Shown: piece by piece, positions 45,647 to 54,410 of the stretch
Position numbering within the stretch: position 1 is the first letter of the stretch
Layout: each line of letters starts with the position of its first letter
Source of the DNA: Vibrio genomosp. F10 str. ZF-129
GTDB taxonomy: Bacteria > Pseudomonadota > Gammaproteobacteria > Enterobacterales > Vibrionaceae
NCBI RefSeq assembly: GCF_000287055.2
Contig: NZ_AJYQ02000030.1
Coordinates: forward strand, 16,430-80,429
Reading direction: 5' to 3'
DNA length: 64,000 nucleotides
Position numbers and translations under genes: made by a program
Notes under the pieces: generated by a model
What the model saw: only the letters and a program-made list of their open reading frames with translations
Told to the model about the DNA's origin: nothing
The model's database searches: none

Positions 45647-46888
45647 CTAGATCTTCTTAAAGATCAAACAACCATTAGTACCACCGAAACCAAATGAGTT
45701 ACACGCAGCGTATTCCATGACCACTTCACGAGCAGTATGTGGTACGAGGTCGATCTCTAGATCGTCTTCTGGGTCGTCAAGGTTAATCGTTGGAGGAACG
45801 ATCTGATCTTGCAAAGATAAAGCCGTAATAATTGCTTCAACCGAACCTGCTGCACCTAGAAGGTGTCCAGTCATCGATTTAGTAGAAGAAACCAATACTT
45901 GCTTTGAGCCTGCTTCACCTAGCGCACGTTTGATGCCTTTAATTTCAGCAACATCACCCGCTGGAGTAGAAGTACCGTGGGCATTGACGTAGCCAATCTG
46001 CTCACCAGAGATACCAGCATCACGCATTGCGGCTTCCATCGCGAGTGCTCCACCTGAACCATCTTCACTTGGTGACGTCATGTGATACGCATCACCCGAC
46101 ATACCAAAGCCAACCAGTTCAGCGTAAATCTTCGCGCCACGTGCTTTCGCATGTTCATACTCTTCCAGAACCATCATGCCAGCACCATCACCAAGCACAA
46201 AACCATCACGGCCTTTATCCCATGGACGAGACGCTTTTTCTGGCTCTTCGTTACGAGTTGAAAGCGCTTTAGCTGCACCAAAACCAGCCATACCGAGTGG
46301 TGTAGAGGCTTTTTCTGATCCGCCGGCTAACATCGCGTCTGCATCACCATAAGCGATCATACGAGCGGCATGGCCGATGTTGTGAAGGCCTGTTGTACAT
46401 GCTGTTGAAATAGCAATGTTAGGACCGCGTAAACCGCGCATAATCGATAAGTGCCCAGCAACCATGTTTACGATCGTTGATGGAACAAAAAATGGGCTGA
46501 CTTTGCGAGGACCTTTTTCAATAAGAGTATTGTGCCCTTTCTCAATCAAATCTAAGCCACCAATTCCCGATCCAATTGCTACGCCAACGCGTGGGGCATT
46601 GTCTTCGGTAATGGTAAGGCCAGAGTCATCCATTGCTTGGATGCCTGCCGAGACACCGTATTGGATAAATAAATCCATCTTACGAGCATCTTTTTTAGTC
46701 ATATACTCTTCGCAGTTAAAGTCTTTGACTAAACCTGCAAAGCGAGTAGTAAAATTGGTAGTGTCATAATGATCGATATCAACGATACCGCTTTGACCGG
46801 CTAGCAGGGCTTTCCATGAAGATTCTACAGAGTTGCCTACCGGTGACAGCATACCCATGCCAGTGACAACAACACGACGCTTGGACAC
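45647..46888 (-). CDS. fabF: Beta-ketoacyl-ACP synthase II FabF
   Basis: A 413-residue condensing enzyme that elongates fatty acyl-ACP. The active-site cysteine is in [12 protein letters not shown] (about residue 163), and the two histidines are in [11 protein letters not shown] and [14 protein letters not shown]. The start is GTG with CGGAGAATAATATC upstream. It is downstream of acpP across a short stem that may attenuate transcription. Confidence 0.95.
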   Translation of the reverse strand: MSKRRVVVTGMGMLSPVGNSVESSWKALLAGQSGIVDIDHYDTTNFTTRFAGLVKDFNCEEYMTKKDARKMDLFIQYGVSAGIQAMDDSGLTITEDNAPRVGVAIGSGIGGLDLIEKGHNTLIEKGPRKVSPFFVPSTIVNMVAGHLSIMRGLRGPNIAISTACTTGLHNIGHAARMIAYGDADAMLAGGSEKASTPLGMAGFGAAKALSTRNEEPEKASRPWDKGRDGFVLGDGAGMMVLEEYEHAKARGAKIYAELVGFGMSGDAYHMTSPSEDGSGGALAMEAAMRDAGISGEQIGYVNAHGTSTPAGDVAEIKGIKRALGEAGSKQVLVSSTKSMTGHLLGAAGSVEAIITALSLQDQIVPPTINLDDPEDDLEIDLVPHTAREVVMEYAACNSFGFGGTNGCLIFKKI

Positions 46889-46943
46889 GATATTATTCTC
46901 CGGGATTGAAGTGATTCTATGAAAGGTATAGAAATACTAGAAA

Positions 46944-46969
46944 AAACACAGGCGGCTAGAAAGCCGCCT
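46944..46969 (-). terminator. Stem between acpP and fabF, possible attenuator
   Basis: AGGCGGCT-AGAA-AGCCGCCT (46950-46969) is followed on the minus strand by GTGTTTTTTC. Partial termination here would keep acpP expression far above fabF. Confidence 0.7.
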
Positions 46970-46979
46970 GGGAGAGATA

Positions 46980-47213
46980 TTACTGAGCGCTGTTTACGTA
47001 GTCGATTGCAGCTTGAACAGTAGTGATTTTCTCAGCTTCGTCGTCTGGAATCTCAGTATCAAATTCTTCTTCCAGCGCCATTACTAGCTCAACTGTATCT
47101 AAAGAATCTGCACCTAGATCGTCAACAAAAGAAGCTTCGTTTTTAACTTCTGCTTCGTCTACACCTAGCTGTTCAACGATGATTTTTTTTACGCGTTCTT
47201 CGATGTTGCTCAT
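46980..47213 (-). CDS. acpP: Acyl carrier protein
   Basis: The 77-residue acyl carrier protein, nearly identical to the E. coli form. The phosphopantetheine serine lies in [20 protein letters not shown] (Ser 37). It is strongly acidic, as expected. A 234-bp upstream gap carries its own promoter region and a TGGTCAAACCA palindrome. Confidence 0.98.
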   Translation of the reverse strand: MSNIEERVKKIIVEQLGVDEAEVKNEASFVDDLGADSLDTVELVMALEEEFDTEIPDDEAEKITTVQAAIDYVNSAQ

Positions 47214-47297
47214 TTTTCTTTTCCTTTACAGATGTCGCCTAAATGCGATGATTCCGTAGTTTATTCAAACTATTGAAAGTTGCAAGAGAGACCTTGC

Positions 47298-47308
47298 TGG
47301 TCAAACCA
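47298..47308. promoter_or_regulatory. FadR-like palindrome upstream of acpP
   Basis: TGGTCAAACCA is a TGGT-N3-ACCA dyad, resembling the core of the FadR operator, 85 bp before the acpP start. The match is short, and regulation by FadR is inference. Confidence 0.3.
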
Positions 47309-47447
47309 CAATTTTAGCGATTTTAACCGAAATTCAGTACATTTTTGACTTAAATCATACACAAGTGTTGTTTATGAAATAGCCAAGCCTTCAATATTGT
47401 AGGGTAAATATAAAATTTTACTCACCTAAATATTCAAAACTGTAGTA

Positions 47448-48185
47448 TTAAACCATATACATGCCGCCATTAACATGCAAAGTTTCACCCGTGATATAGG
47501 CCGCTTCAGGAGATGCTAAAAATGCGACTGCGGATGCAATTTCACGTGGATCGCCCAAACGACCCGCAGGAACGTTTGATAACGTTGCAGCACGCTGATC
47601 ATCATTAAGCGCTTTGGTCATGTCTGTTTCGATAAAACCAGGCGCGACGGTATTAACGGTAATGCCACGAGAGGCAACTTCACGAGCCATTGACTTAGTG
47701 AAACCAATCACGCCAGCTTTTGCCGCTGCATAGTTGGCTTGCCCTGCATTACCCATTGTACCAACGACAGAACCAACGTTCACGATACGGCCGTTACGCT
47801 TCTTCATCATGCCGCGAAGTACCGCTTTAGACATGCGGAAAATCGGCGTTAAGTTAGTATCAATGATGTCGTTCCATTCATCATCTTTCATGCGCATAAG
47901 AAGATTATCGCGCGTGATCCCTGCATTGTTTACAAGAATGTCGATCACACCGAACTCGTCGTTAATCGTTTTCAACGTCGCTGCGATTGAATCAACATCA
48001 GTCACGTTAAGTGCAAGACCTTTACCATTTTCACCAAGGTACTCACTGATCGCTGCTGCGCCGTTTTCGCTCGTTGCGGTACCGATTACGGTTGCGCCAC
48101 GCTCAACCAATAATTCAGCAATCGCTCGGCCAATACCACGGCTCGCACCCGTTACTAGGGCGATTTTGCCCTCTAAATTCATCAT
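47448..48185 (-). CDS. fabG: 3-Oxoacyl-ACP reductase FabG
   Basis: A 245-residue NADPH-dependent reductase of fatty-acid synthesis. It has the cofactor motif VTGASRGIGRAIA, LVNNAGITRDNLL, the catalytic Ser region VNVGSVVGTMGN and the YAAAKAG Tyr-Lys pair. An ATG immediately after the first is an equally good start. It sits between fabD and acpP in the standard order. Confidence 0.96.
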   Translation of the reverse strand: MMNLEGKIALVTGASRGIGRAIAELLVERGATVIGTATSENGAAAISEYLGENGKGLALNVTDVDSIAATLKTINDEFGVIDILVNNAGITRDNLLMRMKDDEWNDIIDTNLTPIFRMSKAVLRGMMKKRNGRIVNVGSVVGTMGNAGQANYAAAKAGVIGFTKSMAREVASRGITVNTVAPGFIETDMTKALNDDQRAATLSNVPAGRLGDPREIASAVAFLASPEAAYITGETLHVNGGMYMV

Positions 48186-48225
48186 CTGTTATTCCTTATG
48201 TTCTTAGCCAATAAAAGCCAGCGAT

Positions 48226-49152
48226 TTACGCTTTCGCCGCTTCTAATGAAGCAACATCATTAACCGACGCTGCGCTAAGTGTTTTAACGATTCGTTTTGT
48301 GAGACCCGTGAGAACTTTACCTGGGCCGAACTCAAGCAGTTTTTCAACGCCTTGTTCATTCATTAGCTGAACACCTTCTGTCCAACGAACAGGGCTATAC
48401 AGCTGGCGAACCAAAGCGGCTTTAATTTTTCCCGGATCCGTTTCTGCAATAACATCAACGTTATTGATAACGGGCAATGTTGGGGTGTTAAATTCGATAG
48501 ATTCTAAAGCCACCGCTAATTTGTCAGCGGCAGGCTGCATTAGCGCACAGTGCGAAGGAACAGAAACAGGCAAAGGAAGCGCACGTTTAGCGCCAGCTTC
48601 TTTACAAAGTGCACCCGCACGAGCAACAGCATCTTTGTTGCCAGCAATAACCACTTGACCTGGCGAGTTGAAGTTAACAGGAGAAACCACTTCGCCTTGC
48701 GCTGCTTCTTCACACGCTTTAGCAATTGACTCATCATCTAAACCAATAATGGCGTACATAGCGCCAACACCAGCAGGTACCGCTTCTTGCATTAGTTGAC
48801 CACGAAGCTCAACTAATTTGATCGCTTGCTTAAAGTCAATGACCCCTGCACAAACCAAAGCAGAATATTCACCAAGGCTGTGTCCGGCTAGATTGTGTGG
48901 CTGCTCTAAACCAAGCTGTTGCCAAACACGCCAGATCGAGACTGAAGCAGCCAATAAAGCGGGTTGCGTACGGAAAGTCTGGTTCAAGTCTTCAACTGGA
49001 CCCTCTTGGATTAATGCCCAAAGATCATAGCCCAGTACTTCAGATGCTTCAGCAAATGTTTGCTTAACCACATCATACTGCTCACCTAATTCGGCAAGCA
49101 TGCCTAGAGCCTGTGACCCTTGACCGGGAAATACGATAGCAAAATTGCTCAT
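48226..49152 (-). CDS. fabD: Malonyl-CoA:ACP transacylase FabD
   Basis: A 308-residue acyltransferase that loads malonyl groups onto ACP. It begins MSNFAIVFPGQGSQALGML; the catalytic serine is in LAGHSLGEYSALV (about residue 92) and the histidine in VSVPSHCALM (about 201). The frame is open well upstream, but the Met at 49152 with AAGGAAAA fits the family. Confidence 0.96.
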   Translation of the reverse strand: MSNFAIVFPGQGSQALGMLAELGEQYDVVKQTFAEASEVLGYDLWALIQEGPVEDLNQTFRTQPALLAASVSIWRVWQQLGLEQPHNLAGHSLGEYSALVCAGVIDFKQAIKLVELRGQLMQEAVPAGVGAMYAIIGLDDESIAKACEEAAQGEVVSPVNFNSPGQVVIAGNKDAVARAGALCKEAGAKRALPLPVSVPSHCALMQPAADKLAVALESIEFNTPTLPVINNVDVIAETDPGKIKAALVRQLYSPVRWTEGVQLMNEQGVEKLLEFGPGKVLTGLTKRIVKTLSAASVNDVASLEAAKA

Positions 49153-49249
49153 TGTTATTTTCCTTAAACAAATAGACGAAAGAGAAAAGACACACGAAAG
49201 TCTATTCAACCTAAATAGGTGCGCCTTTAACTTAAAATTGTGTGAGGTG

Positions 49250-50200
49250 TTAAAACTTAACCAGTGCAGAGCCCCAGGTAAATCCGCCACCAAATGCTTC
49301 CAATAGCAACATCTGACCACGTTTAATGCGTCCATCACGGACCGCTTCATCGAGTGCCGTAGGAACGGTGGCTGCAGAGGTGTTACCGTGTCGATCTAAA
49401 GTGATGACTACCTGATCTAAAGACATGGTGAGTTTTTTAGCCGTTGCTGAAATAATTCGGTAGTTCGCTTGATGGGGAACCAACCAATCTAATTCAGATT
49501 TATTCATGTTATTAGCTGCAAGCGTGTCTTTTACCAGTTTCGATAACTGAGTAACCGCGACTTTGAAGACTTCATTACCAGCCATGTGAAGCCATTTATC
49601 AGCATCGCCACCGCGCTCAGGGACACCAAGACTGAGTAGCTCGCCAAATTTACCATCAGAGTAAATATGAGTGGATAAAATGCCTGGCTCTTCGCTCGCA
49701 CCGACAACCACCGCACCAGCTGCATCACCAAATAAAATAATGGTTGAACGATCAGTAGGATCACATGTCTTCGACAAGGCATCGGCTCCAATCACTAAGA
49801 CATTCTTACACATACCGGTTTTAATATGCTGATCAGCAACAGAAAGCGCGTAAACGAATCCCGAGCAAGCGGCACCAATATCAAAGGCTGGGCAACCTTT
49901 AATCCCAAGTTTACCTTGCACCTGACAAGCCGATGACGGAAACGCATGGCTGCCACTGGTGGTCGCAACAATGATTAAATCAATATCGTCATTTTGAATG
50001 CCCGCCATCTCGATCGCGTTCACGGCTGCATGATATGCCATATCAGCAACGGTTTCGTCTTCAGCAGCAATGCGACGCTCTTTGATGCCTGTACGCGTAA
50101 CGATCCATTCATCGCTGGTCTCTACCATTTTCTCTAAGTCTGCGTTTGTACGCACCTGAGATGGCAGGTAACTGCCTGTACCTAAAATTCTGCTATACAT
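49250..50200 (-). CDS. fabH: Beta-ketoacyl-ACP synthase III FabH
   Basis: A 316-residue initiating condensing enzyme that joins acetyl-CoA and malonyl-ACP. The catalytic triad is seen as Cys in [13 protein letters not shown] (about 112), His in [10 protein letters not shown] (about 243) and Asn in [10 protein letters not shown] (about 273). It follows plsX by five bases. Confidence 0.97.
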   Translation of the reverse strand: MYSRILGTGSYLPSQVRTNADLEKMVETSDEWIVTRTGIKERRIAAEDETVADMAYHAAVNAIEMAGIQNDDIDLIIVATTSGSHAFPSSACQVQGKLGIKGCPAFDIGAACSGFVYALSVADQHIKTGMCKNVLVIGADALSKTCDPTDRSTIILFGDAAGAVVVGASEEPGILSTHIYSDGKFGELLSLGVPERGGDADKWLHMAGNEVFKVAVTQLSKLVKDTLAANNMNKSELDWLVPHQANYRIISATAKKLTMSLDQVVITLDRHGNTSAATVPTALDEAVRDGRIKRGQMLLLEAFGGGFTWGSALVKF

Positions 50201-50205
50201 GAAAA

Positions 50206-51231
50206 CTAATAATGCCTCTCAAGTAAAACCGCTTCTAAACGATCGCTAATACGACTGGGAACTTGTCGTTTGACCTCATGTATCGCCTCTCCTATCGCAT
50301 TGACGACGGCGGATACATCAGCACTTCCATGACTTTTAATAACAATGCCGCGCAATCCTAGCAAACTTGCGCCATTATACTGGTCGGGGTTCAATGTTTT
50401 TAATTCATCAAACAAACCTGAAAACAACTTTCTGGCAATCCAACCTTTTATTGAGCTGTTCATCATGCTTGATTTAAGCTTATCAATAAAGAGCTGAGCC
50501 GTACCTTCACAAGCTTTCAGGCACACATTACCGACAAACCCATCACAAACCACCACATCCGCCGCATCATGAAGTAATTGGTTACCTTCTACATAACCAA
50601 TAAAATGAACGGACTGAGTCTGAGATAACATCTCTGAGCAACGCTTAACCAGATCATTCCCTTTAATCTCTTCGGCGCCAATATTCAAGATGGCGACTCT
50701 TGCTGGTCGACCCAAATACTGCTCTGCTAAGGCACTGCCCATGACGGCAAATTGGAAAAGAGAGTCAGCATCACTTGACACATTGGCCCCTAAATCTAGC
50801 ATCCAAGTTTTGTTGCCTTGAGCGGTAGGAAGCGCCGAAATTAATGCTGGACGTTCAATACCAGGGAGTAACTTCAATCGAAACCGCGATAGCGCCATAA
50901 GAGCGCCAGTATTGCCACCACTTAGGCAAGCATCGGCTTGATTGTCAGCAACCGCATCAATCGCCATCCGCATGGATGTGCCAGAACTGTTACGTAATGC
51001 TAGAGAAGGTTTTTCGACATTGGAAATGACCCGGTCACTATGTTCAATGATCAAACGATCATTGGTGTCATAACCAAGTAAAGATAATTGATGTGTGATC
51101 GAAGTCCGATCACCTATTAATAGGATTTTCAGCTCTGGGAAATACGACAGTGCCTGCACGACGGCAGGCACTGTAACACGGGGACCGAAGTCTCCGCCCA
51201 TTGCATCAATCGCAACGGTTATAGTTTGCAA
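50206..51231 (-). CDS. plsX: Phosphate acyltransferase PlsX
   Basis: A 341-residue enzyme that turns acyl-ACP into acyl-phosphate for glycerolipid synthesis. It begins with the [20 protein letters not shown] family signature and contains [12 protein letters not shown] and [17 protein letters not shown]. The start seems to be TTG, with the ribosome site overlapping the rpmF stop region, suggesting coupling to rpmF. Confidence 0.95.
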   Translation of the reverse strand: MQTITVAIDAMGGDFGPRVTVPAVVQALSYFPELKILLIGDRTSITHQLSLLGYDTNDRLIIEHSDRVISNVEKPSLALRNSSGTSMRMAIDAVADNQADACLSGGNTGALMALSRFRLKLLPGIERPALISALPTAQGNKTWMLDLGANVSSDADSLFQFAVMGSALAEQYLGRPARVAILNIGAEEIKGNDLVKRCSEMLSQTQSVHFIGYVEGNQLLHDAADVVVCDGFVGNVCLKACEGTAQLFIDKLKSSMMNSSIKGWIARKLFSGLFDELKTLNPDQYNGASLLGLRGIVIKSHGSADVSAVVNAIGEAIHEVKRQVPSRISDRLEAVLLERHY

Positions 51232-51240
51232 AGGTCAACC

Positions 51241-51411
51241 TTACTTGTTGATAACCTTTTTGCCACGGTAAAAACCTTCGGCAGTCACGTTGTGACGTAG
51301 GTGAGTTTCACCTGAAGTTGCGTCTACAGATAGTGCAGCTGTAGTTAGCGCATCGTGTGAACGACGCATGCCACGCATTGAACGTGATTTTTTGCTCTTT
51401 TGTACGGCCAT
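51241..51411 (-). CDS. rpmF: 50S ribosomal protein L32
   Basis: A 56-residue protein read from the minus strand, [20 protein letters not shown] through to [10 protein letters not shown]. It is a clear L32 of the short, cysteine-free type with the usual basic start. It stands in the conserved yceD-rpmF-plsX order, nine bases before plsX and 33 after yceD. Confidence 0.97.
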   Translation of the reverse strand: MAVQKSKKSRSMRGMRRSHDALTTAALSVDATSGETHLRHNVTAEGFYRGKKVINK

Positions 51412-51444
51412 TGACCCTACTCCTTTGTCTTAGTTTAAAACGAA

Positions 51445-51969
51445 TTAACGCTTTAAGCTTTTTAAAACATCGAATGGATTCGGCTTTTTCTCTTCCTCAA
51501 TTTCTTCAGGAATTTCACCAAATACCAAGTTATTTGAATTAACGCTGCATTCCGCTTCATCATGCATTGCTATTTGAGGCAAATTTAAGATGAACTCATC
51601 TTCAACTAACTGTATTAGGTCTAACTCACCGTACTCGTTCAGATCTACCAAATCGTACTCTTCCGGTGCTTCCTCTTCACTCTTCTCATTACAAGGAGTA
51701 TATGTGAATTGGACATCACACTGATGTGTGAAAACCTCATTACAGCGTTGACATTCCAGGTCGACTTCGACGTTAGCTTTACCAGAGATAACTACGAGTC
51801 GCTGTTCATCCAGCCCAAATGACATTGAGACTTCTGCGTCGCGTTTAACGCCTTCGGTTGTCTCCTCTAAACGCTTAAAAAGACTGACTTGGATGTAACC
51901 ATCTAAATCTGTTCTTTTTTGAGCGGTTTTAGCAGGATGTACCGTTCGCGGTATTTTTACCTTTTGCAT
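51445..51969 (-). CDS. yceD: YceD family protein (DUF177)
   Basis: A 174-residue acidic protein of the YceD/DUF177 family, linked in E. coli to 23S rRNA accumulation. A CxxC pair, [10 protein letters not shown], lies at about residue 75. The C-terminal half is very rich in Glu and Asp. It precedes rpmF in the conserved operon and is divergent from maf. Confidence 0.9.
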   Translation of the reverse strand: MQKVKIPRTVHPAKTAQKRTDLDGYIQVSLFKRLEETTEGVKRDAEVSMSFGLDEQRLVVISGKANVEVDLECQRCNEVFTHQCDVQFTYTPCNEKSEEEAPEEYDLVDLNEYGELDLIQLVEDEFILNLPQIAMHDEAECSVNSNNLVFGEIPEEIEEEKKPNPFDVLKSLKR

Positions 51970-52116
51970 AGGGCGCGAATCTTATCTTCCAAAATACGTT
52001 TAGTCAAAGAAAAAGGTGAAAAAAATGGACTTTTTTACCTTTCAATAGAGAGAATTATTAACAACAGCTTGGATTACGTTATGCTGTTATCTCTAACCCA
52101 CACATTGTATCTAAAA

Positions 52117-52707
52117 ATGCATAATTACCAACTAATTTTAGCCTCAACTTCCCCATACAGGCAGGAACTCCTCAACAAGCTTTCAATTTCATTCACGACA
52201 GCCAAGCCCGATTGTGATGAAACTCCCCTACACAATGAAACGCCTCAACAGCTCGTGAGTCGGCTTGCGCAAAAAAAGGCCACCTCTTGCCTAACTGAGA
52301 GCCCAAGCCTAATTATAGGCAGCGATCAGGTTTGTGTTATCGACGGAAAGATTGTGGGTAAACCTTTGAACCGAGAAACCGCCATCCAGCAATTGACGGC
52401 TCAAAGTGGCAAGGTCATCACCTTCTACACTGGTCTCTCACTTTACAACTCGGTTACCCAATCTAGCCAAACCATTGTTGATGAGTTCCATGTCCATTTT
52501 CGACAACTAAATCGTGCGGAAATTGAAAACTATGTTGATAAAGAGCAGCCATTTTATTGCGCAGGCAGCTTCAAATGCGAAGGGTTAGGTATTGCACTGT
52601 TTGAACGATTAGAAGGAAAGGATCCCAATGCGCTTATCGGATTACCCTTAATCGAATTGATCACCATGCTGAAATCCGAAGGTTTTGAGGTCTTAGCCAG
52701 TTCTTGA
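52117..52707 (+). CDS. Maf-family nucleotide pyrophosphatase (YceF type)
   Basis: A 196-residue Maf protein, a nucleoside-triphosphate pyrophosphatase acting on modified nucleotides; in this position (next to yceD) the E. coli orthologue is YceF. It shows [14 protein letters not shown], the IIGSDQVCV acid motif and [11 protein letters not shown]. The frame is open to 51919, overlapping yceD, but the Met at 52117 gives the family start. No strong ribosome site is visible. Confidence 0.9.
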   Translation: MHNYQLILASTSPYRQELLNKLSISFTTAKPDCDETPLHNETPQQLVSRLAQKKATSCLTESPSLIIGSDQVCVIDGKIVGKPLNRETAIQQLTAQSGKVITFYTGLSLYNSVTQSSQTIVDEFHVHFRQLNRAEIENYVDKEQPFYCAGSFKCEGLGIALFERLEGKDPNALIGLPLIELITMLKSEGFEVLASS

Positions 52708-52824
52708 TTCTTTAGCCAACGGTTAATGGTTCAACCCATTATCGATGTACTGGTCAAGGATCAATATGATTACCCTGCCAGTATGTTCGCTAACCTAAAG
52801 TTACCTGTATCGCTCAATGTAAGC

Positions 52825-52857
52825 GCTGCTAATGAGAAATAAAAACACATTAGCAGC
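52825..52857. other. Stem-loop between maf and rluC
   Basis: GCTGCTAATG and CATTAGCAGC form a perfect 10-bp stem around 13 nt. No T-run follows on either strand, so intrinsic termination is doubtful. Confidence 0.45.
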
Positions 52858-52867
52858 CTACTTAAGA

Positions 52868-53815
52868 TTACTTGCTGTTTTTTAACGACTGAATCACACG
52901 TTCTAGCTTCGCTTCCATTGGAGCACTAATGTCGACCAGCTCTTCCGTCGATGGATGGATAAATTTAATGTTTGCTGCATGCAGGAATAATCGATCCAAT
53001 CCACAATTCCCGGTGTAGGCATCAAAACGACGATCACCGTATCTGTCATCCCATGCAATTGGATGGCCAGCGTACTGAGTATGCACTCGAATCTGATGTG
53101 TGCGCCCTGTCACTGGGCTCGCTTGTATTAACGTCGCATCATCGAATTTTTCAAGTACTTTAAAGCGAGTTTCCGATGCTTTACCTGTCGGGTTCACTCG
53201 CACAATGCTATTCACTTCATTTTTCAACAAAGGTGCATTAATGACACGACAAGTTGATTTCCATTGGCCCATAACCAACGCGAAATAAAATTTCTTGACC
53301 GTCTTTTCTCGAAACTGTGCCTGAAGATGACGTAACGCCGATCGCTTTTTCGCAACCAGTAAAATACCCGACGTGTCCCGATCGATACGGTGAACCAACT
53401 CTAAGAAACGAGCTGTTGGTCTCAGCGCCCTTAATGCTTCAATCGCACCAAACTTTAAACCGCTTCCTCCGTGTACCGCCAAGCCTGATGGTTTATTTAA
53501 AACCAACAGATGCTCATCTTCATAAATGATATTACTTTCAAGTTGAGCCACCTTGTTAAGCTTGGTACTAATAACCGGCTCGTCGGTTTTCTCTTCAATG
53601 GTGACAGGAGGAATACGAACAATGTCCCCAGCCTGCAATTTATACTCAACTTTAACGCGTTTTTTATTTACTCGTACCTCTCCCTTTCGCACAATTCGGT
53701 AAACCATGCTTTTGGGGAGGTTTTTCAATTGGTTACGTAAGAAGTTATCTATACGCTGACCCGCCATGTCTTCATCGATATCGACAAACTGGACTTTAGT
53801 TCTAATTTCACTCAT
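52868..53815 (-). CDS. rluC: 23S rRNA pseudouridine synthase RluC
   Basis: A 315-residue RluA-family synthase that modifies positions 955, 2504 and 2580 in E. coli. An N-terminal S4 RNA-binding domain (about 18-80) precedes the catalytic domain with the aspartate in ELVHRIDRDTSGILLVAKK (about residue 145) and GRTHQIRVH. It is divergent from rne, as in E. coli. Confidence 0.94.
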   Translation of the reverse strand: MSEIRTKVQFVDIDEDMAGQRIDNFLRNQLKNLPKSMVYRIVRKGEVRVNKKRVKVEYKLQAGDIVRIPPVTIEEKTDEPVISTKLNKVAQLESNIIYEDEHLLVLNKPSGLAVHGGSGLKFGAIEALRALRPTARFLELVHRIDRDTSGILLVAKKRSALRHLQAQFREKTVKKFYFALVMGQWKSTCRVINAPLLKNEVNSIVRVNPTGKASETRFKVLEKFDDATLIQASPVTGRTHQIRVHTQYAGHPIAWDDRYGDRRFDAYTGNCGLDRLFLHAANIKFIHPSTEELVDISAPMEAKLERVIQSLKNSK

Positions 53816-54410
53816 TTCGCTATTGTATCACTCAAACGCGCTATATTTCATATTTTCTTGCTTCATTTAAAGCACACCCAACTCACAAACATCACTCATT
53901 AACCCACGCCCTTACTGCTGTGGATAAAAAACAAACTGCCCTTTACTATTGCTTAGATTAAATGAGAAAAAGCACAGTAAAACAATCGATTATTTAATAT
54001 CACCAGCCATTACTCTGGTTTTTTTTCACCTGTTTATAACAAAGCAGATTGCTGTGATTTCTTTGCGCTGCTATAGTTCACTGCTGCTATTAACGCTTTG
54101 ATGATTATTTAAACAAAATCAAGCGCGATATCGCACAGTTAACTGAGTAGATTACTTTGTCCCGTAGTGCCGCACTTGGCGTAAGACTCTATTGAACTAA
54201 GTCAACTTATTGCCCTACTCGTCGTATTTTCATGTTGAGTATTCTCCGCAAATCGCGGGTCACAAGCTTGTTCGCTTGTGACAACTGACGTGCCCTTAGA
54301 GCATCCCCTCCAGCCGGGAGGCTGCACTTTTAGCCATGGGATCTGGCACCGTGAAAACGAACTAAAGCAATAAGCACAATCAATATAAAAAAAGATAACG
54401 AGATTATTAA
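53816..54410 (+). promoter_or_regulatory. rluC-rne gap with candidate rne promoter and structured rne leader
   Basis: A TTGCTG-N17-TATAGT element (54049-54077) would start an RNA near 54084, giving a leader of about 327 nt, similar to the long leader of E. coli rne. The leader holds CCGC-N5-GCGG (54246-54258), a strong GTCACAAGC-N6-GCTTGTGAC hairpin (54259-54282) and CAGCC-GGGA-GGCTG (54311-54324). E. coli RNase E binds such leader hairpins to limit its own synthesis. The other 200 bp on the rluC side show nothing further. Confidence 0.6.

Noticed and set aside
52726..52842. 38-codon plus-strand frame between maf and rluC
   Set aside because: It has no ribosome site and no recognisable motif, and its end lies in a stem-loop; it is too short to support.
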